Positions 44,767-53,213 of a DNA stretch of 64,000 nucleotides are shown in pieces. How positions within the stretch are numbered: position 1 is the first letter of the stretch; each line of letters opens with the position of its first letter. The stretch is from positions 62,001-126,000 of the forward strand of contig NZ_CP162140.1 of NCBI RefSeq assembly GCF_040833985.1, read 5' to 3'. This stretch comes from Leptospira sp. WS4.C2. Lineage in GTDB: Bacteria > Spirochaetota > Leptospiria > Leptospirales > Leptospiraceae. The position numbers and the translations under genes are program-made. The notes beneath the pieces are model-generated. The model was not told where the DNA came from and searched no databases. It was given only the letters and a program-made list of their open reading frames with translations.

Positions 44767-45129
44767 ATGGAATATCCCGAATTGGAAACATATTTCCAGA
44801 AATTAACTGATATAACAGACCGTATCGCAATGATGAACAATCATTTTGATGCGACACCTGAGATCGACATACCACAGTTATCTGAGTTTTACAGTGACAT
44901 TCAGTCAAAGGATTGGGAAAATACCGATAGAGAGTATTACGAACTCTTTACCAGTTATTTTACCTTTCATGTGAAAACCGTGGAAGAAATCATTCAAGAA
45001 GCACGTGAGATTTTGAATCCAGAAAATCGGGAATACGTGAAAAAATTAGTAAGCCATGTCCGTAATTCGGATGATTGGTTTGTAAATCTAAAAAAGAAAC
45101 GTAAACTCGCTCGTATCCAAGTCGCTTAA
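44767..45129 (+). CDS. Small soluble protein of unknown function
   Basis: A 120-residue, highly charged, mostly helical protein with no cysteine, signal or membrane helix. The start has a strong AAGGAGG about 9 bp upstream, which supports it as a real and well-translated gene. It contains several acidic Tyr/Phe-rich helices (DREYYELFTSYFTF) and a basic C-terminus (LKKKRKLARIQVA). I do not recognise a family. A 9-bp stem without a T tail follows at 45138-45163. Confidence 0.65.
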   Translation: MEYPELETYFQKLTDITDRIAMMNNHFDATPEIDIPQLSEFYSDIQSKDWENTDREYYELFTSYFTFHVKTVEEIIQEAREILNPENREYVKKLVSHVRNSDDWFVNLKKKRKLARIQVA

Positions 45130-45213
45130 AGTTTTTACTCCCTCGAACGAAAGCTCGGGGGAGCCACCTCAATTCGCTTTACAATTTAATCCGTTTCCTT
45201 TCTCCTTTCAGAT

Positions 45214-46275
45214 ATGCTCAAGGCACGGTTCCTTTTTTACCCAGTTATTCTTTTACTATTTTTATTTTTAGTAGATTCGATCTTTCGAATCCCCTATATC
45301 CAGACAATCACAAAGATTGATTTAACTGCGGTTAACTATAAGGCCAAATCAGATTTCTTAGAAAAACTCATCGCGAAAAAACCAGGAGTTCATTCACCTA
45401 AAACAAAAAAAATCATGTTAATTTTGGGGTCTTCTCGACTTCTTTATTTTGATCATGATGAACTGGTTTCTTTTTACCCGGATTGGGATATTTATAATCT
45501 TTCGTCTGCTGTGACTACACCCGCTTATTACGACTTTCAACTAACAAAAGTATTGGATGCAGGGATCAAACCCGATTTAGTGATTATGGAAACTGATCCA
45601 AATCAATTTAACCAAAATTCGGTATTTAAAAGTTCGAATCTCACTTATAGTTTTGATTTATCCTATGTACTTTCTAACTTGCGTTTGTTTGGAAAAGACC
45701 ACGTATCATTTTATCTGGGCCGTAAATTTTTTGCAGTAGGAACATACAAACCCTATCTAGACCAAATGTGGAGAAACTATAAAAATCCTTATTTGGAAAA
45801 TGCCTTTGAAATGCATAAGGCTACTTATGATTATATTCTCACTCATAACGGGAATGGACTTTCTCCTATCGACAATTATATGGAAAAGGATTCTAACTCT
45901 TTACAAATGACAAGTCATAGGACGTTGGACTGGTTGTTTGCATCTTACATACGGAGTCCGATGCAGTTTGGTTTTTATGAAAAGATTTTAGATCGTTTGC
46001 AGGCAGAAAATATAAAAACAATTGTCATCTGGCCACTTTCTTCTCCGGACTTCGAAGCTTTAATGGAAAAAGAGGCGCTTGTCAAAACTTGGGAGAAAGA
46101 AATAGATACCCTGACTGCTAGTAAAAATTTCTCTATTTTGAAATTAAAAAACGATCCATCTTATACTTGTAATGCGTTTGCAGATGGTGGGCACGTAGCA
46201 AAAGATTGTTACCGTAGTTTGATGCGATCTATTCTATTGGAATATTTTCGGAAGTACGAACCAAATCGTTTGTAA
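45214..46275 (+). CDS. Membrane-anchored SGNH-like protein (DUF1574 type)
   Basis: A 353-residue protein with one N-terminal membrane helix (residues 6-22) and a periplasmic domain. It shows SGNH-hydrolase-like marks: LGSSR at 71-75 (Ser73 or Ser74 as nucleophile), an Asn-containing IYNLSSA strand, and DGGH at 324-327 matching the C-terminal DxxH. This resembles DUF1574 proteins of Leptospira and the acyl-modifying AlgJ/DltD group, so O-acylation or deacylation of a surface sugar is plausible. A related protein is encoded at 51631-53199. Its 3' end overlaps the convergent M30-like gene by 47 bp. Confidence 0.7.
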   Translation: MLKARFLFYPVILLLFLFLVDSIFRIPYIQTITKIDLTAVNYKAKSDFLEKLIAKKPGVHSPKTKKIMLILGSSRLLYFDHDELVSFYPDWDIYNLSSAVTTPAYYDFQLTKVLDAGIKPDLVIMETDPNQFNQNSVFKSSNLTYSFDLSYVLSNLRLFGKDHVSFYLGRKFFAVGTYKPYLDQMWRNYKNPYLENAFEMHKATYDYILTHNGNGLSPIDNYMEKDSNSLQMTSHRTLDWLFASYIRSPMQFGFYEKILDRLQAENIKTIVIWPLSSPDFEALMEKEALVKTWEKEIDTLTASKNFSILKLKNDPSYTCNAFADGGHVAKDCYRSLMRSILLEYFRKYEPNRL

Positions 46276-47752
46276 ATTCGATTCCACAAATGGGCATAGG
46301 ACCAGAAGTCGGATTGCCTTCGATCACTGATTTTAAGGATCGAGGTTTTTGAGGGATGGTCGGAGATGTTCCTTCTTCATTCGTCTGCACATACTTTACA
46401 TTGGCATTGAGTCCCGCAGGAGAATCTGCCCAAAAGAAAATCCCTTTCGTTGTTCCCGTAGTCACACGTCCGTAGTTTTTTCTGGAACTTGTTGGAATGG
46501 TTGGAGTTCCTCCCAATGCAACTGTATAAAAGTTTGTGGATCCCTGTTTGATGGAACTACGTGCTGTTGTGGGTGTGACAGGATTTGCTATGATCCTAGC
46601 TAAACTTGCAGAGAGTGGGTATCTTGTCAGGGCAGCAGATAAATTGACCGTGGTTGCGGTAGCTCCATCGCTTGTCACTTGTTCTACGGCAGTGAGATTT
46701 GGACTGGCACCTAAAAAACTTTGGGCACTAAGTAAAGCATAGGTTCTAAAGAACACATCTGAATTTTGGGATCCAAGTAAAGTAGAATCATAATTTGCGG
46801 AAGTTCTAAATACATTCATTAAATTCCCTGTCGAGTTTGCCCGAGTTCCCGATGTCCCCATCACAGTTTCTCGAAAAAAGTTTTGTCTTTGGGAATCTGT
46901 TGTTCCAGAAATATCGTAGAGATAACGCATAAATACATAAGCAAAGGAATATTGTTTTAGGATGTCCGAATTACTATTATCCCAGTCGAGTAGAGACACC
47001 CCATTGATCCCATCGGAGCAGCGCGAGTCGTTTACGCCAGAATAACAATCCATCCGACTATTCTGCGGTCCATAACCCGCAATGTCACTGGCAACTTCAC
47101 TTGTACCTTCGTTGATCCAAAGTTCGTCGGTTTGGTTTGCAGACCGCATTCTCGGGAACCGCAGCAAGTGTTGGAACTCATGAGCTGCTGTGGAGGCAAA
47201 GGCATTGGGATCATGATTGACTGCAGCAATGAGTTCTTTTCCATCTAAATATAAAACTTCTGCATAATTGGATCGAACACGGGAAAAAAAATTGTCGGGG
47301 AAGTAGTTTATCGGATCGTAATACCCTGCCACATATGCACTATTTGCTGTAGCACCATCTCGAATATCCATAACCAAAATTTTTACTTTCCCATCTTCAT
47401 CCACATCACTCGGGGTTCCAAATGTAGCGATTAAGGCGGGATAGGTGATTGTGTCAAAGTCCCTTGCGAATTTTACTAGGTCGTAATTAATGGATAAGGA
47501 TCTTTCTTTGTAAACTTCTACTCTGGTACCGGAGCTTACCAAATCAACAGGAACACAAACACTGGTTTGTGTGGTTAAATCTCTCGCCCAAAGATCAGGG
47601 CCATTCGCACAACTGCCACTGGCTAGTGAATATACACCTAGGAGAAGAACCAGATCGTCATTTTTTTCTATTTTTGAATTTAGCGGATTGCAATAGAATG
47701 TGAATGATGTTATGAAAAAGATAGGAATCAGGATCAGTTTTTTTAAATGCAT
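46229..47752 (-). CDS. Putative M30-like zinc peptidase lipoprotein
   Basis: A 507-residue lipoprotein (signal ending TFYC, lipobox Cys21). The peptidase core has HEFQH at residues 191-195 and LWINEGTSE at 211-219 with Glu215 as likely third zinc ligand, the arrangement of M30 hyicolysin-like peptidases. An upstream DVDEDGKVKILVMDIRDG strand resembles the same group. The C-terminal 250 residues are Thr/Ser/Asn-rich. The ATG has AGGA 4-5 bp upstream. Its start codon overlaps head-on with that of the divergent gene at 47747, and its end overlaps the convergent SGNH-like gene. Confidence 0.75.
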   Translation of the reverse strand: MHLKKLILIPIFFITSFTFYCNPLNSKIEKNDDLVLLLGVYSLASGSCANGPDLWARDLTTQTSVCVPVDLVSSGTRVEVYKERSLSINYDLVKFARDFDTITYPALIATFGTPSDVDEDGKVKILVMDIRDGATANSAYVAGYYDPINYFPDNFFSRVRSNYAEVLYLDGKELIAAVNHDPNAFASTAAHEFQHLLRFPRMRSANQTDELWINEGTSEVASDIAGYGPQNSRMDCYSGVNDSRCSDGINGVSLLDWDNSNSDILKQYSFAYVFMRYLYDISGTTDSQRQNFFRETVMGTSGTRANSTGNLMNVFRTSANYDSTLLGSQNSDVFFRTYALLSAQSFLGASPNLTAVEQVTSDGATATTVNLSAALTRYPLSASLARIIANPVTPTTARSSIKQGSTNFYTVALGGTPTIPTSSRKNYGRVTTGTTKGIFFWADSPAGLNANVKYVQTNEEGTSPTIPQKPRSLKSVIEGNPTSGPMPICGIEFTNDLVRTSENIPIE

Positions 47753-48394
47753 AAATTCCTAGTAGTGGCACTTTTCTCCCTTACATTTCTTTGGACGAAT
47801 CCAAACTTTGCAAAGCCATGGGATGGCTTGTATTTTTCAGAACGACTGCCGATGGAGAATGGTTACTTATTATTAGGCATAGAAATTTTTACCGAAAAGG
47901 GAAACACTTTTTACAATGCCCAGGAACTAAGATACCAAAATTACCGTGGTTGGGAAGAGGTGATCTTTGTAGGGAAAGTCACTAGGGAAGGTCAGGGTCT
48001 TCTCCTTGTTCCCGAGGCCTGCCAAATCCGTGCTACCGATACTTGGGGTAAAAAAATGGCATTGCTGCGCCGGTTTGATTGTGACCATTTGCAGTTCCGG
48101 CTAGACCTTCGGGAATCGGGTTTGTTTGTCATCTCCGAATCCTTACTCGGGACTTTGAAGGAGGTTTCTCTGCCCTATGTTTTGGACCACAGTGCGGGGA
48201 ATCCTGTCGCAGTTCGGTTTGATGCAGATCAGATGACCTCGGAGGGCATTTGGGGCTTCCATTTGAATGGTCTGGGTGGAAAGGATCCCGAAAAGTCCTG
48301 GAATCCTTCTAACCACAGTTGGGGGGCATTTCGCGGATACCAAACAGGAAAGGGATTACAATTCTACCGGTGGAAACGAACCTTTTCTAATTGA
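47747..48394 (+). CDS. Exported protein of unknown function
   Basis: A 215-residue protein with a clear signal peptide (MHKFLVVALFSLTFLWTNPNFAKP, cleavage near residue 22). The mature domain is rich in Trp, Tyr and Gly and appears to be mostly beta strands, with two cysteines (EACQI and DCDH). I recognise no family. The start lies in ATGCAT shared with the divergent M30-like gene, and no strong ribosome-binding site is visible, so the assignment of its first residues rests on the good signal peptide. It is followed after 34 bp by the glycan operon. Confidence 0.6.
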   Translation: MHKFLVVALFSLTFLWTNPNFAKPWDGLYFSERLPMENGYLLLGIEIFTEKGNTFYNAQELRYQNYRGWEEVIFVGKVTREGQGLLLVPEACQIRATDTWGKKMALLRRFDCDHLQFRLDLRESGLFVISESLLGTLKEVSLPYVLDHSAGNPVAVRFDADQMTSEGIWGFHLNGLGGKDPEKSWNPSNHSWGAFRGYQTGKGLQFYRWKRTFSN

Positions 48395-48428
48395 CCCATT
48401 GGTCCGTTTCAGGGACTTTCCTTTTACA

Positions 48429-49904
48429 TTGAAAAAGATCAGAATTGGGGTCATTGCAGCTGCCGGAAAAGGAACCCGAGCATATCCCCGAACCAGTTTC
48501 ATTCCAAAACCTCTCTTTGTCATCGAAGGAAAGACCATCCTCCATCGAAACGTGGAACTAATGGTAAAGACCTTTGGAATTGAAAAGGTCTATGTTTTGG
48601 TAGGTTATCTCAAAGAACAAATTATCGCTGAGATCGATCACATTCGATTGGCAATTCCTAAAGTGGTGATAGAACCTGTGGAATGGACCCAAAAGGGTTT
48701 AGCCTCTGATGTAGCAAGTTTGGAAAAAACCATCCATGAACCTTTTCTCACTATCCTTGGGGACGAATTTTATTACCGCACGGATCACGATCGCTTTTTA
48801 AAAGTTTTAAATAAACATCCTAATATGGCGGCTTCCATTGGGATTGTAAAAACATCCTTACTTTCTAGAATTCGAAAAAACTATTCCGTTGTATTAGAAA
48901 ATGATAAAATACTGAATTTGGTTGAAAAACCTGAGAACCCTCCTAATGAACTTTTAGGATTAGGAAGTTACTTTTTTACACCGGAGTATTTTGAATTTTT
49001 TAAGAAAACTCCCATTTCTACAAAGTCAGGTGTCATAGAAATAACGGATGTTATTGATAAGATGGCTAAAGAGTCCAAGGGTGGGGTGTATGCAACTATG
49101 TTAAGTTGCGAATACTTTAATATTAACTCTATGCAGGACTACTATCACGCAGTTTATGAAGTGAGAAATGATTTATTTCATAAGTTTAAAACTAGTTTGG
49201 TTATTCCAACCAACAACAACGGAAGATCCATTACAGATGTAATTGTGGACTTTAAAGATAAATTTAACGAAATCATAGTCATTGATAACGAATCTACCGA
49301 TGAAACTTTTGCCTTAAGTAAAAAAGAAAAAGTCAAAACCTATATTTTCCCTGGTGATGGAGACCCCACAAGACTGGGAGAACAAGTAAGAAGGGGAATT
49401 GAATATACAACCGGTGATATCATAGTAGTTGTTTCACCAGATGGGTCCTTCCGCTCCAAAGATTTCCCTAAGTTACTCGAATACATGAAAGATTCTGATA
49501 TGGTGATTGGCACTCGTACCACAAGACAGATGATCGAACAAGGTTCCAATCTGAAACCTCTCTATCGTTTAGTGAATTTACTGATGGGTAAATTGGTGGA
49601 AGTGTTCTGGTGGGGACAAGAACCGCGATTCACTGACGTGGATTGTCAATTTTTTTCCGTATGGCGAGAGTCATATGAAAGAGTGAAACCGCAATTGGTG
49701 GTGGAAGATCATAAGTTCACAGTAGAACTTATGATCGATATTGTTAGATCTCATATGCGTTGTATTGAAATCCCAGTGTCCTACTTTAAACCGGTGGGGC
49801 AAGTGGAATACCGGTTACGAGATATGATTTCAGATTCAATTCAAATAATGAAATTGATTTTATCTAAAAAGTTTTACCTAGGAGAAGATCGCGATGGCGA
49901 ATAA
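48429..49904 (+). CDS. Sugar nucleotidyltransferase-GT2 glycosyltransferase fusion
   Basis: A 491-residue two-domain cytoplasmic enzyme. Residues 1 to about 235 are a nucleotidyltransferase of the RmlA/GalU kind (AAAGKGTRAYPRTSFIPKPL, later ILGDEF), which would make an NDP-sugar. From about 245 a GT2-type domain follows (LVIPTNNNGRS, IIVIDNESTDET). Its metal site reads SPDG where DxD would be expected. The frame is open upstream to 48267, but homology begins at the TTG at 48429 (KKIRIGVIAAAG). It leads a five-gene operon; the next gene overlaps its end by 11 bp. Making and transferring a sugar by one chain is the inferred role. Confidence 0.8.
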   Translation: MKKIRIGVIAAAGKGTRAYPRTSFIPKPLFVIEGKTILHRNVELMVKTFGIEKVYVLVGYLKEQIIAEIDHIRLAIPKVVIEPVEWTQKGLASDVASLEKTIHEPFLTILGDEFYYRTDHDRFLKVLNKHPNMAASIGIVKTSLLSRIRKNYSVVLENDKILNLVEKPENPPNELLGLGSYFFTPEYFEFFKKTPISTKSGVIEITDVIDKMAKESKGGVYATMLSCEYFNINSMQDYYHAVYEVRNDLFHKFKTSLVIPTNNNGRSITDVIVDFKDKFNEIIVIDNESTDETFALSKKEKVKTYIFPGDGDPTRLGEQVRRGIEYTTGDIIVVVSPDGSFRSKDFPKLLEYMKDSDMVIGTRTTRQMIEQGSNLKPLYRLVNLLMGKLVEVFWWGQEPRFTDVDCQFFSVWRESYERVKPQLVVEDHKFTVELMIDIVRSHMRCIEIPVSYFKPVGQVEYRLRDMISDSIQIMKLILSKKFYLGEDRDGE

Positions 49905-50934
49905 AGTATTGGTAACAGGCGGATGTGGATTTTTGGGATCCCATGTTTGTGAATTATTTCGTAAAGAAGGTTGGGATGTTGTTAGTTTCGATAACATGAC
50001 CAAATATGAATTAAAACGAACTGGTTATGGTTCGGATGCAACTCGTGACTATAACTGGAATTATTTGAAATCCATTGGTGTTACTATGGTAAAGGGTGAC
50101 ATTCGAAACTTAGAACATTTAATGGATCGTTCTTCTGATTGTGACTATATCATTCATACAGCGGCACAACCTGCCATGACAATCTCTTGGGAAGATCCTG
50201 AGTTAGATTTTTCAACGAACGTAATTGGGACTTTTAATGTGATGGAAGCGGCAAGAAAACATAAAATTCCTGTTGTGAATACTTCATCCATCCACGTCTA
50301 TGGAAACTCAATTAATGATAGTTTGACGGAAGGAAAAACTTCCTATGAAAGACAACCCGTAGAAATTTCGGTAGAGCAACCTACAATGGTAGGACAAATT
50401 TCACCTCTCCATGCCTCCAAGATGAGTGCTGAACACTATGTACGTTCTTACACAGATATGTATGGAGTGAAAGCAGCTAGTTTTCGATTCACTGGAATTT
50501 ACGGCGAACGCCAGTTTGGTGGTGAAGATCATGGTTGGGTGGCAAACTTTGCTATTCGTTCCGTGTTTGGACTTCCACTCCGTATTTTCGGAACCGGAAA
50601 ACAAACAAGAGACATCTTACACGCCGAAGATGGCGCTAAGTCTTATTTAGAATTTTTTAAGAATCCGATTCCTGGTGTGTACAACATTGGTGGCGCAAGT
50701 CCTCATAAGATTTCTCTTTTGGAATGTATCCATTTGATTGGTGAAATTCTAGGTAAAAAACAAGAAATTCTTTTTGAAGTGGAAAGACCGGGTGACATGC
50801 GTTACTTTATCTGCGATATCAAAGAAGCAAAAAAATTCGGATTCAATCCAAAAATCCTTCCAAAAGAGGGTGTGACACGCCTTCTGAAATGGATTGAAGC
50901 GAACAAAGACGTATTCAATATCGCTGGGAAGTAA
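49894..50934 (+). CDS. NAD-dependent epimerase/dehydratase (extended SDR) with altered active site
   Basis: A 346-residue nucleotide-sugar enzyme resembling CDP-paratose 2-epimerase and UDP-glucose 4-epimerase. The NAD site GGCGFLG is at residues 9-15, and GDIRN, HTAAQPAMTISWEDP and STNVIGTFNVMEAA follow. In the usual YxxxK motif the Tyr position is Leu172 and Lys176 is kept (PLHASK), so catalysis may use another base or the protein may act differently. The C-terminal substrate domain is normal (RDILHAEDGAKSYL, PGVYNIGG). It overlaps the fusion gene by 11 bp and precedes the GT2 gene by 1 bp. Confidence 0.85.
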   Translation: MANKVLVTGGCGFLGSHVCELFRKEGWDVVSFDNMTKYELKRTGYGSDATRDYNWNYLKSIGVTMVKGDIRNLEHLMDRSSDCDYIIHTAAQPAMTISWEDPELDFSTNVIGTFNVMEAARKHKIPVVNTSSIHVYGNSINDSLTEGKTSYERQPVEISVEQPTMVGQISPLHASKMSAEHYVRSYTDMYGVKAASFRFTGIYGERQFGGEDHGWVANFAIRSVFGLPLRIFGTGKQTRDILHAEDGAKSYLEFFKNPIPGVYNIGGASPHKISLLECIHLIGEILGKKQEILFEVERPGDMRYFICDIKEAKKFGFNPKILPKEGVTRLLKWIEANKDVFNIAGK

Positions 50935-50935
50935 T

Positions 50936-51658
50936 ATGTCAGCTAAAACACTGGTCATCATTCCAGCGTACAATGAAGCCGAAACCATCGAAGAGGTGGT
51001 TCGAGGCGCCATTGTATATGCAGATGTTTCTGTAACAGATGATGCCAGCAAAGATGCAACACCAACCATTTTGGCCAAACTACAGAAAGAATTTGGGAAA
51101 CGACTTCATGTCATTCGGCATGAGAAAAATACTCACATTCCAAAAGGAATCCAAGATGGAATGAAATACGCCGTTGAAAAAGAGTATGACTGGGTCATAA
51201 CGATGGATGCTGGTTTATCGCATGACGCAGGTTATTTGAAAGACTTCCAGTCTTTCCCCGATTGCGATTTAGTCATTGGCTCTCGAACTTCTACTGTCAA
51301 TGTCCCGATGTATCGTAAGTTCATTTCCTGGTTTGCTGCAAAAGTAATGAATTATTGTTTGTCAAAAGGAATTTTTAATTTGTTTGGAGCAAACTTACGA
51401 GATTGTACAAGCGGGTATAGACGTTACTCCAAACCTATGTTCCAAAAAATCGCCTCATACCCTTTGGAATCGGTAGCTTTTGATTTTCATATGGAAGCAT
51501 TGTCGATTGTTGCGAACAATGATGGTTCTATCAAAGAATTACCGATTCGTTATGTTTTTTCGAATAGTAGTTTCAATCGCAAAGTATTGAAACTGGCAAT
51601 CCAATTTGCTAAAAAACTTTTGTTAAGAAAATGGAAACTAATCCCACAACATCTGTAA
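50936..51658 (+). CDS. GT2-family glycosyltransferase, polyprenol-phosphate sugar synthase-like
   Basis: A 240-residue protein from the ATG at 50936, which has GGGAAG 5 bp upstream and lies one base after the epimerase stop; a longer frame from 50894 overlaps that gene. It resembles dolichol/polyprenol-phosphate mannosyltransferases (LVIIPAYNEAETIEEVV, VTDDASKDAT, DCTSGYRRYSK). The second Asp of the DxD motif is Gly (MDAGLSHD). Likely it loads a sugar onto undecaprenyl phosphate for the GT-C-like protein at the end of the operon. No membrane helix is apparent. Confidence 0.82.
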   Translation: MSAKTLVIIPAYNEAETIEEVVRGAIVYADVSVTDDASKDATPTILAKLQKEFGKRLHVIRHEKNTHIPKGIQDGMKYAVEKEYDWVITMDAGLSHDAGYLKDFQSFPDCDLVIGSRTSTVNVPMYRKFISWFAAKVMNYCLSKGIFNLFGANLRDCTSGYRRYSKPMFQKIASYPLESVAFDFHMEALSIVANNDGSIKELPIRYVFSNSSFNRKVLKLAIQFAKKLLLRKWKLIPQHL

Positions 51659-53199
51659 ATAAATCCCATCTCGGACTGAGATGGAAGGTTTTTTTTGTTA
51701 CCTGTGGTTTGTTTGTTGGCATACTACTGTTAGATCGAATTTTATTTTTTGATCTTTATTTTAAATTTCCTAATGAAACCGAATGGGATTCCTCTCCTTG
51801 GTATAATTTTATTCACAAAACCAAAGAGTTACAATCCACTAAAGACAAACATAGAACCATCATTACAGGAAGTTCAGTCGCTTTGTATTCCGTATTACCT
51901 GACGAACTCAATCAAAAAGAAAATCCTAAAACCAAATATTCTTTTTTTTCTCATGTGGCAATGGCTCCAACGGATCTAGATTATTACAAAAAAGACCTTT
52001 TGGATTCACACCCTAACTTAGTAGTTTATATACATAACTTTGCTGATTTGCAGTGGGAATACCAAGAACCAATTGGTGACAAATTGGAGTTCAATGAAAA
52101 AATTTGGGTATCTCAGTTTGGCGAACGATATCCCGCAAAAACAATCTATCCAAGAGCCTATTTACAAGATCATTGGACGGAGTTACCAAGGAAAACTTTA
52201 TCTAAACTTGCCACCAAATCATTGTTTTATGTGAGTCGGTTCAGAGTTTTCTTTTGGGATCCTATAGAAGTATACCTAGACAATCACTTCCGTAGCGGGA
52301 GAAAATACCATCTCTACCAAGGCGAAAAACCAATGGAAGGGATTTGGTCAAAGGGATGGACAAGGGAATCAGCAACAGTACTTTGTTCCGAAAAAAAATC
52401 GAAAGAATCCATCTTCTTCCAAAAGCCAAAAACAAAATTAAGATTTCGTTTTTACTCCGAAACAAATTCTATACCAAATCAAAAACCAATTCATGAAATA
52501 GAAAAAACTTTTGCACGTTCTGGTTGGAATGATTTGGAATGGTACTCTTTAGTCCCAAACTCCATCCAGTGGTCAGTGGTTCAAATTCAAGTTCTATCGG
52601 AGTTATCGTCTGCAAAAGAAGTCAAACTCATTCGTTATGGTCGAGATGAGTTTGTCGGTGTTCGATTATCTCATTTTTTCTGTAAAACATCAAATTTTGA
52701 AAATCGAGCGTATTCGAGAGGAAGTTATTGGGATGACACCCGTCTCGCTAGAATGACAGTTCCAGATTTTAAAGAAGACTACATAGAACGGATGGTTCGT
52801 GATGCAGAGTCAAGGGCTGAACTGATGCGGTTACACTTGGTGAGAGAAGCAAAAAAAAATGTAAACTCGGTGACCTTTACACCTTGGTCGGAATTCAATC
52901 GTATCCTTACTATTTCTAATTACTTTTACAAACATCAGATTCCTTTTGTGTTGGTGTTAAGTCCAGAAAACCCTATGGAATTCGAATATTATAAAAATTC
53001 AAAGTGGCGAAAGGATTGGATTTCTAGTCTAAAATCTCATTTAGAAAACCGTGGGCAAACCTTGATTGATCATACAGAAGTTATAACCGATGTCAGATAT
53101 TTTTTTGATCCGCACCATCTAACGTACGAAGGTGCCAATGAATATAATTCGATTTTTTCTCAATCTTTAGAGAGCCAATTCCCAAAAACAAATCCTTAA
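51631..53199 (+). CDS. Membrane-anchored SGNH-like protein (DUF1574-like)
   Basis: A 522-residue protein with one membrane helix (about residues 18-36) and a large outer domain. GSS at residues 80-82 (Ser81 or Ser82) and DPHH near the C-terminus match the first and last SGNH blocks, as in the smaller protein at 45214. It may add or remove an acyl group on the product of the surrounding glycosyltransferases. The ATG at 51631 overlaps the GT2 gene by 28 bp and has only a weak ribosome-binding site; a later start is possible but would cut into the membrane anchor. Confidence 0.65.
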   Translation: METNPTTSVNKSHLGLRWKVFFVTCGLFVGILLLDRILFFDLYFKFPNETEWDSSPWYNFIHKTKELQSTKDKHRTIITGSSVALYSVLPDELNQKENPKTKYSFFSHVAMAPTDLDYYKKDLLDSHPNLVVYIHNFADLQWEYQEPIGDKLEFNEKIWVSQFGERYPAKTIYPRAYLQDHWTELPRKTLSKLATKSLFYVSRFRVFFWDPIEVYLDNHFRSGRKYHLYQGEKPMEGIWSKGWTRESATVLCSEKKSKESIFFQKPKTKLRFRFYSETNSIPNQKPIHEIEKTFARSGWNDLEWYSLVPNSIQWSVVQIQVLSELSSAKEVKLIRYGRDEFVGVRLSHFFCKTSNFENRAYSRGSYWDDTRLARMTVPDFKEDYIERMVRDAESRAELMRLHLVREAKKNVNSVTFTPWSEFNRILTISNYFYKHQIPFVLVLSPENPMEFEYYKNSKWRKDWISSLKSHLENRGQTLIDHTEVITDVRYFFDPHHLTYEGANEYNSIFSQSLESQFPKTNP

Positions 53200-53213
53200 C
53201 TGGAGTTAAACCA

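Noticed and set aside
45138..45163. Stem-loop after the small gene at 44767 as a terminator
   Set aside because: A 9-bp stem exists, but no T tail follows on either strand; not listed as a terminator.
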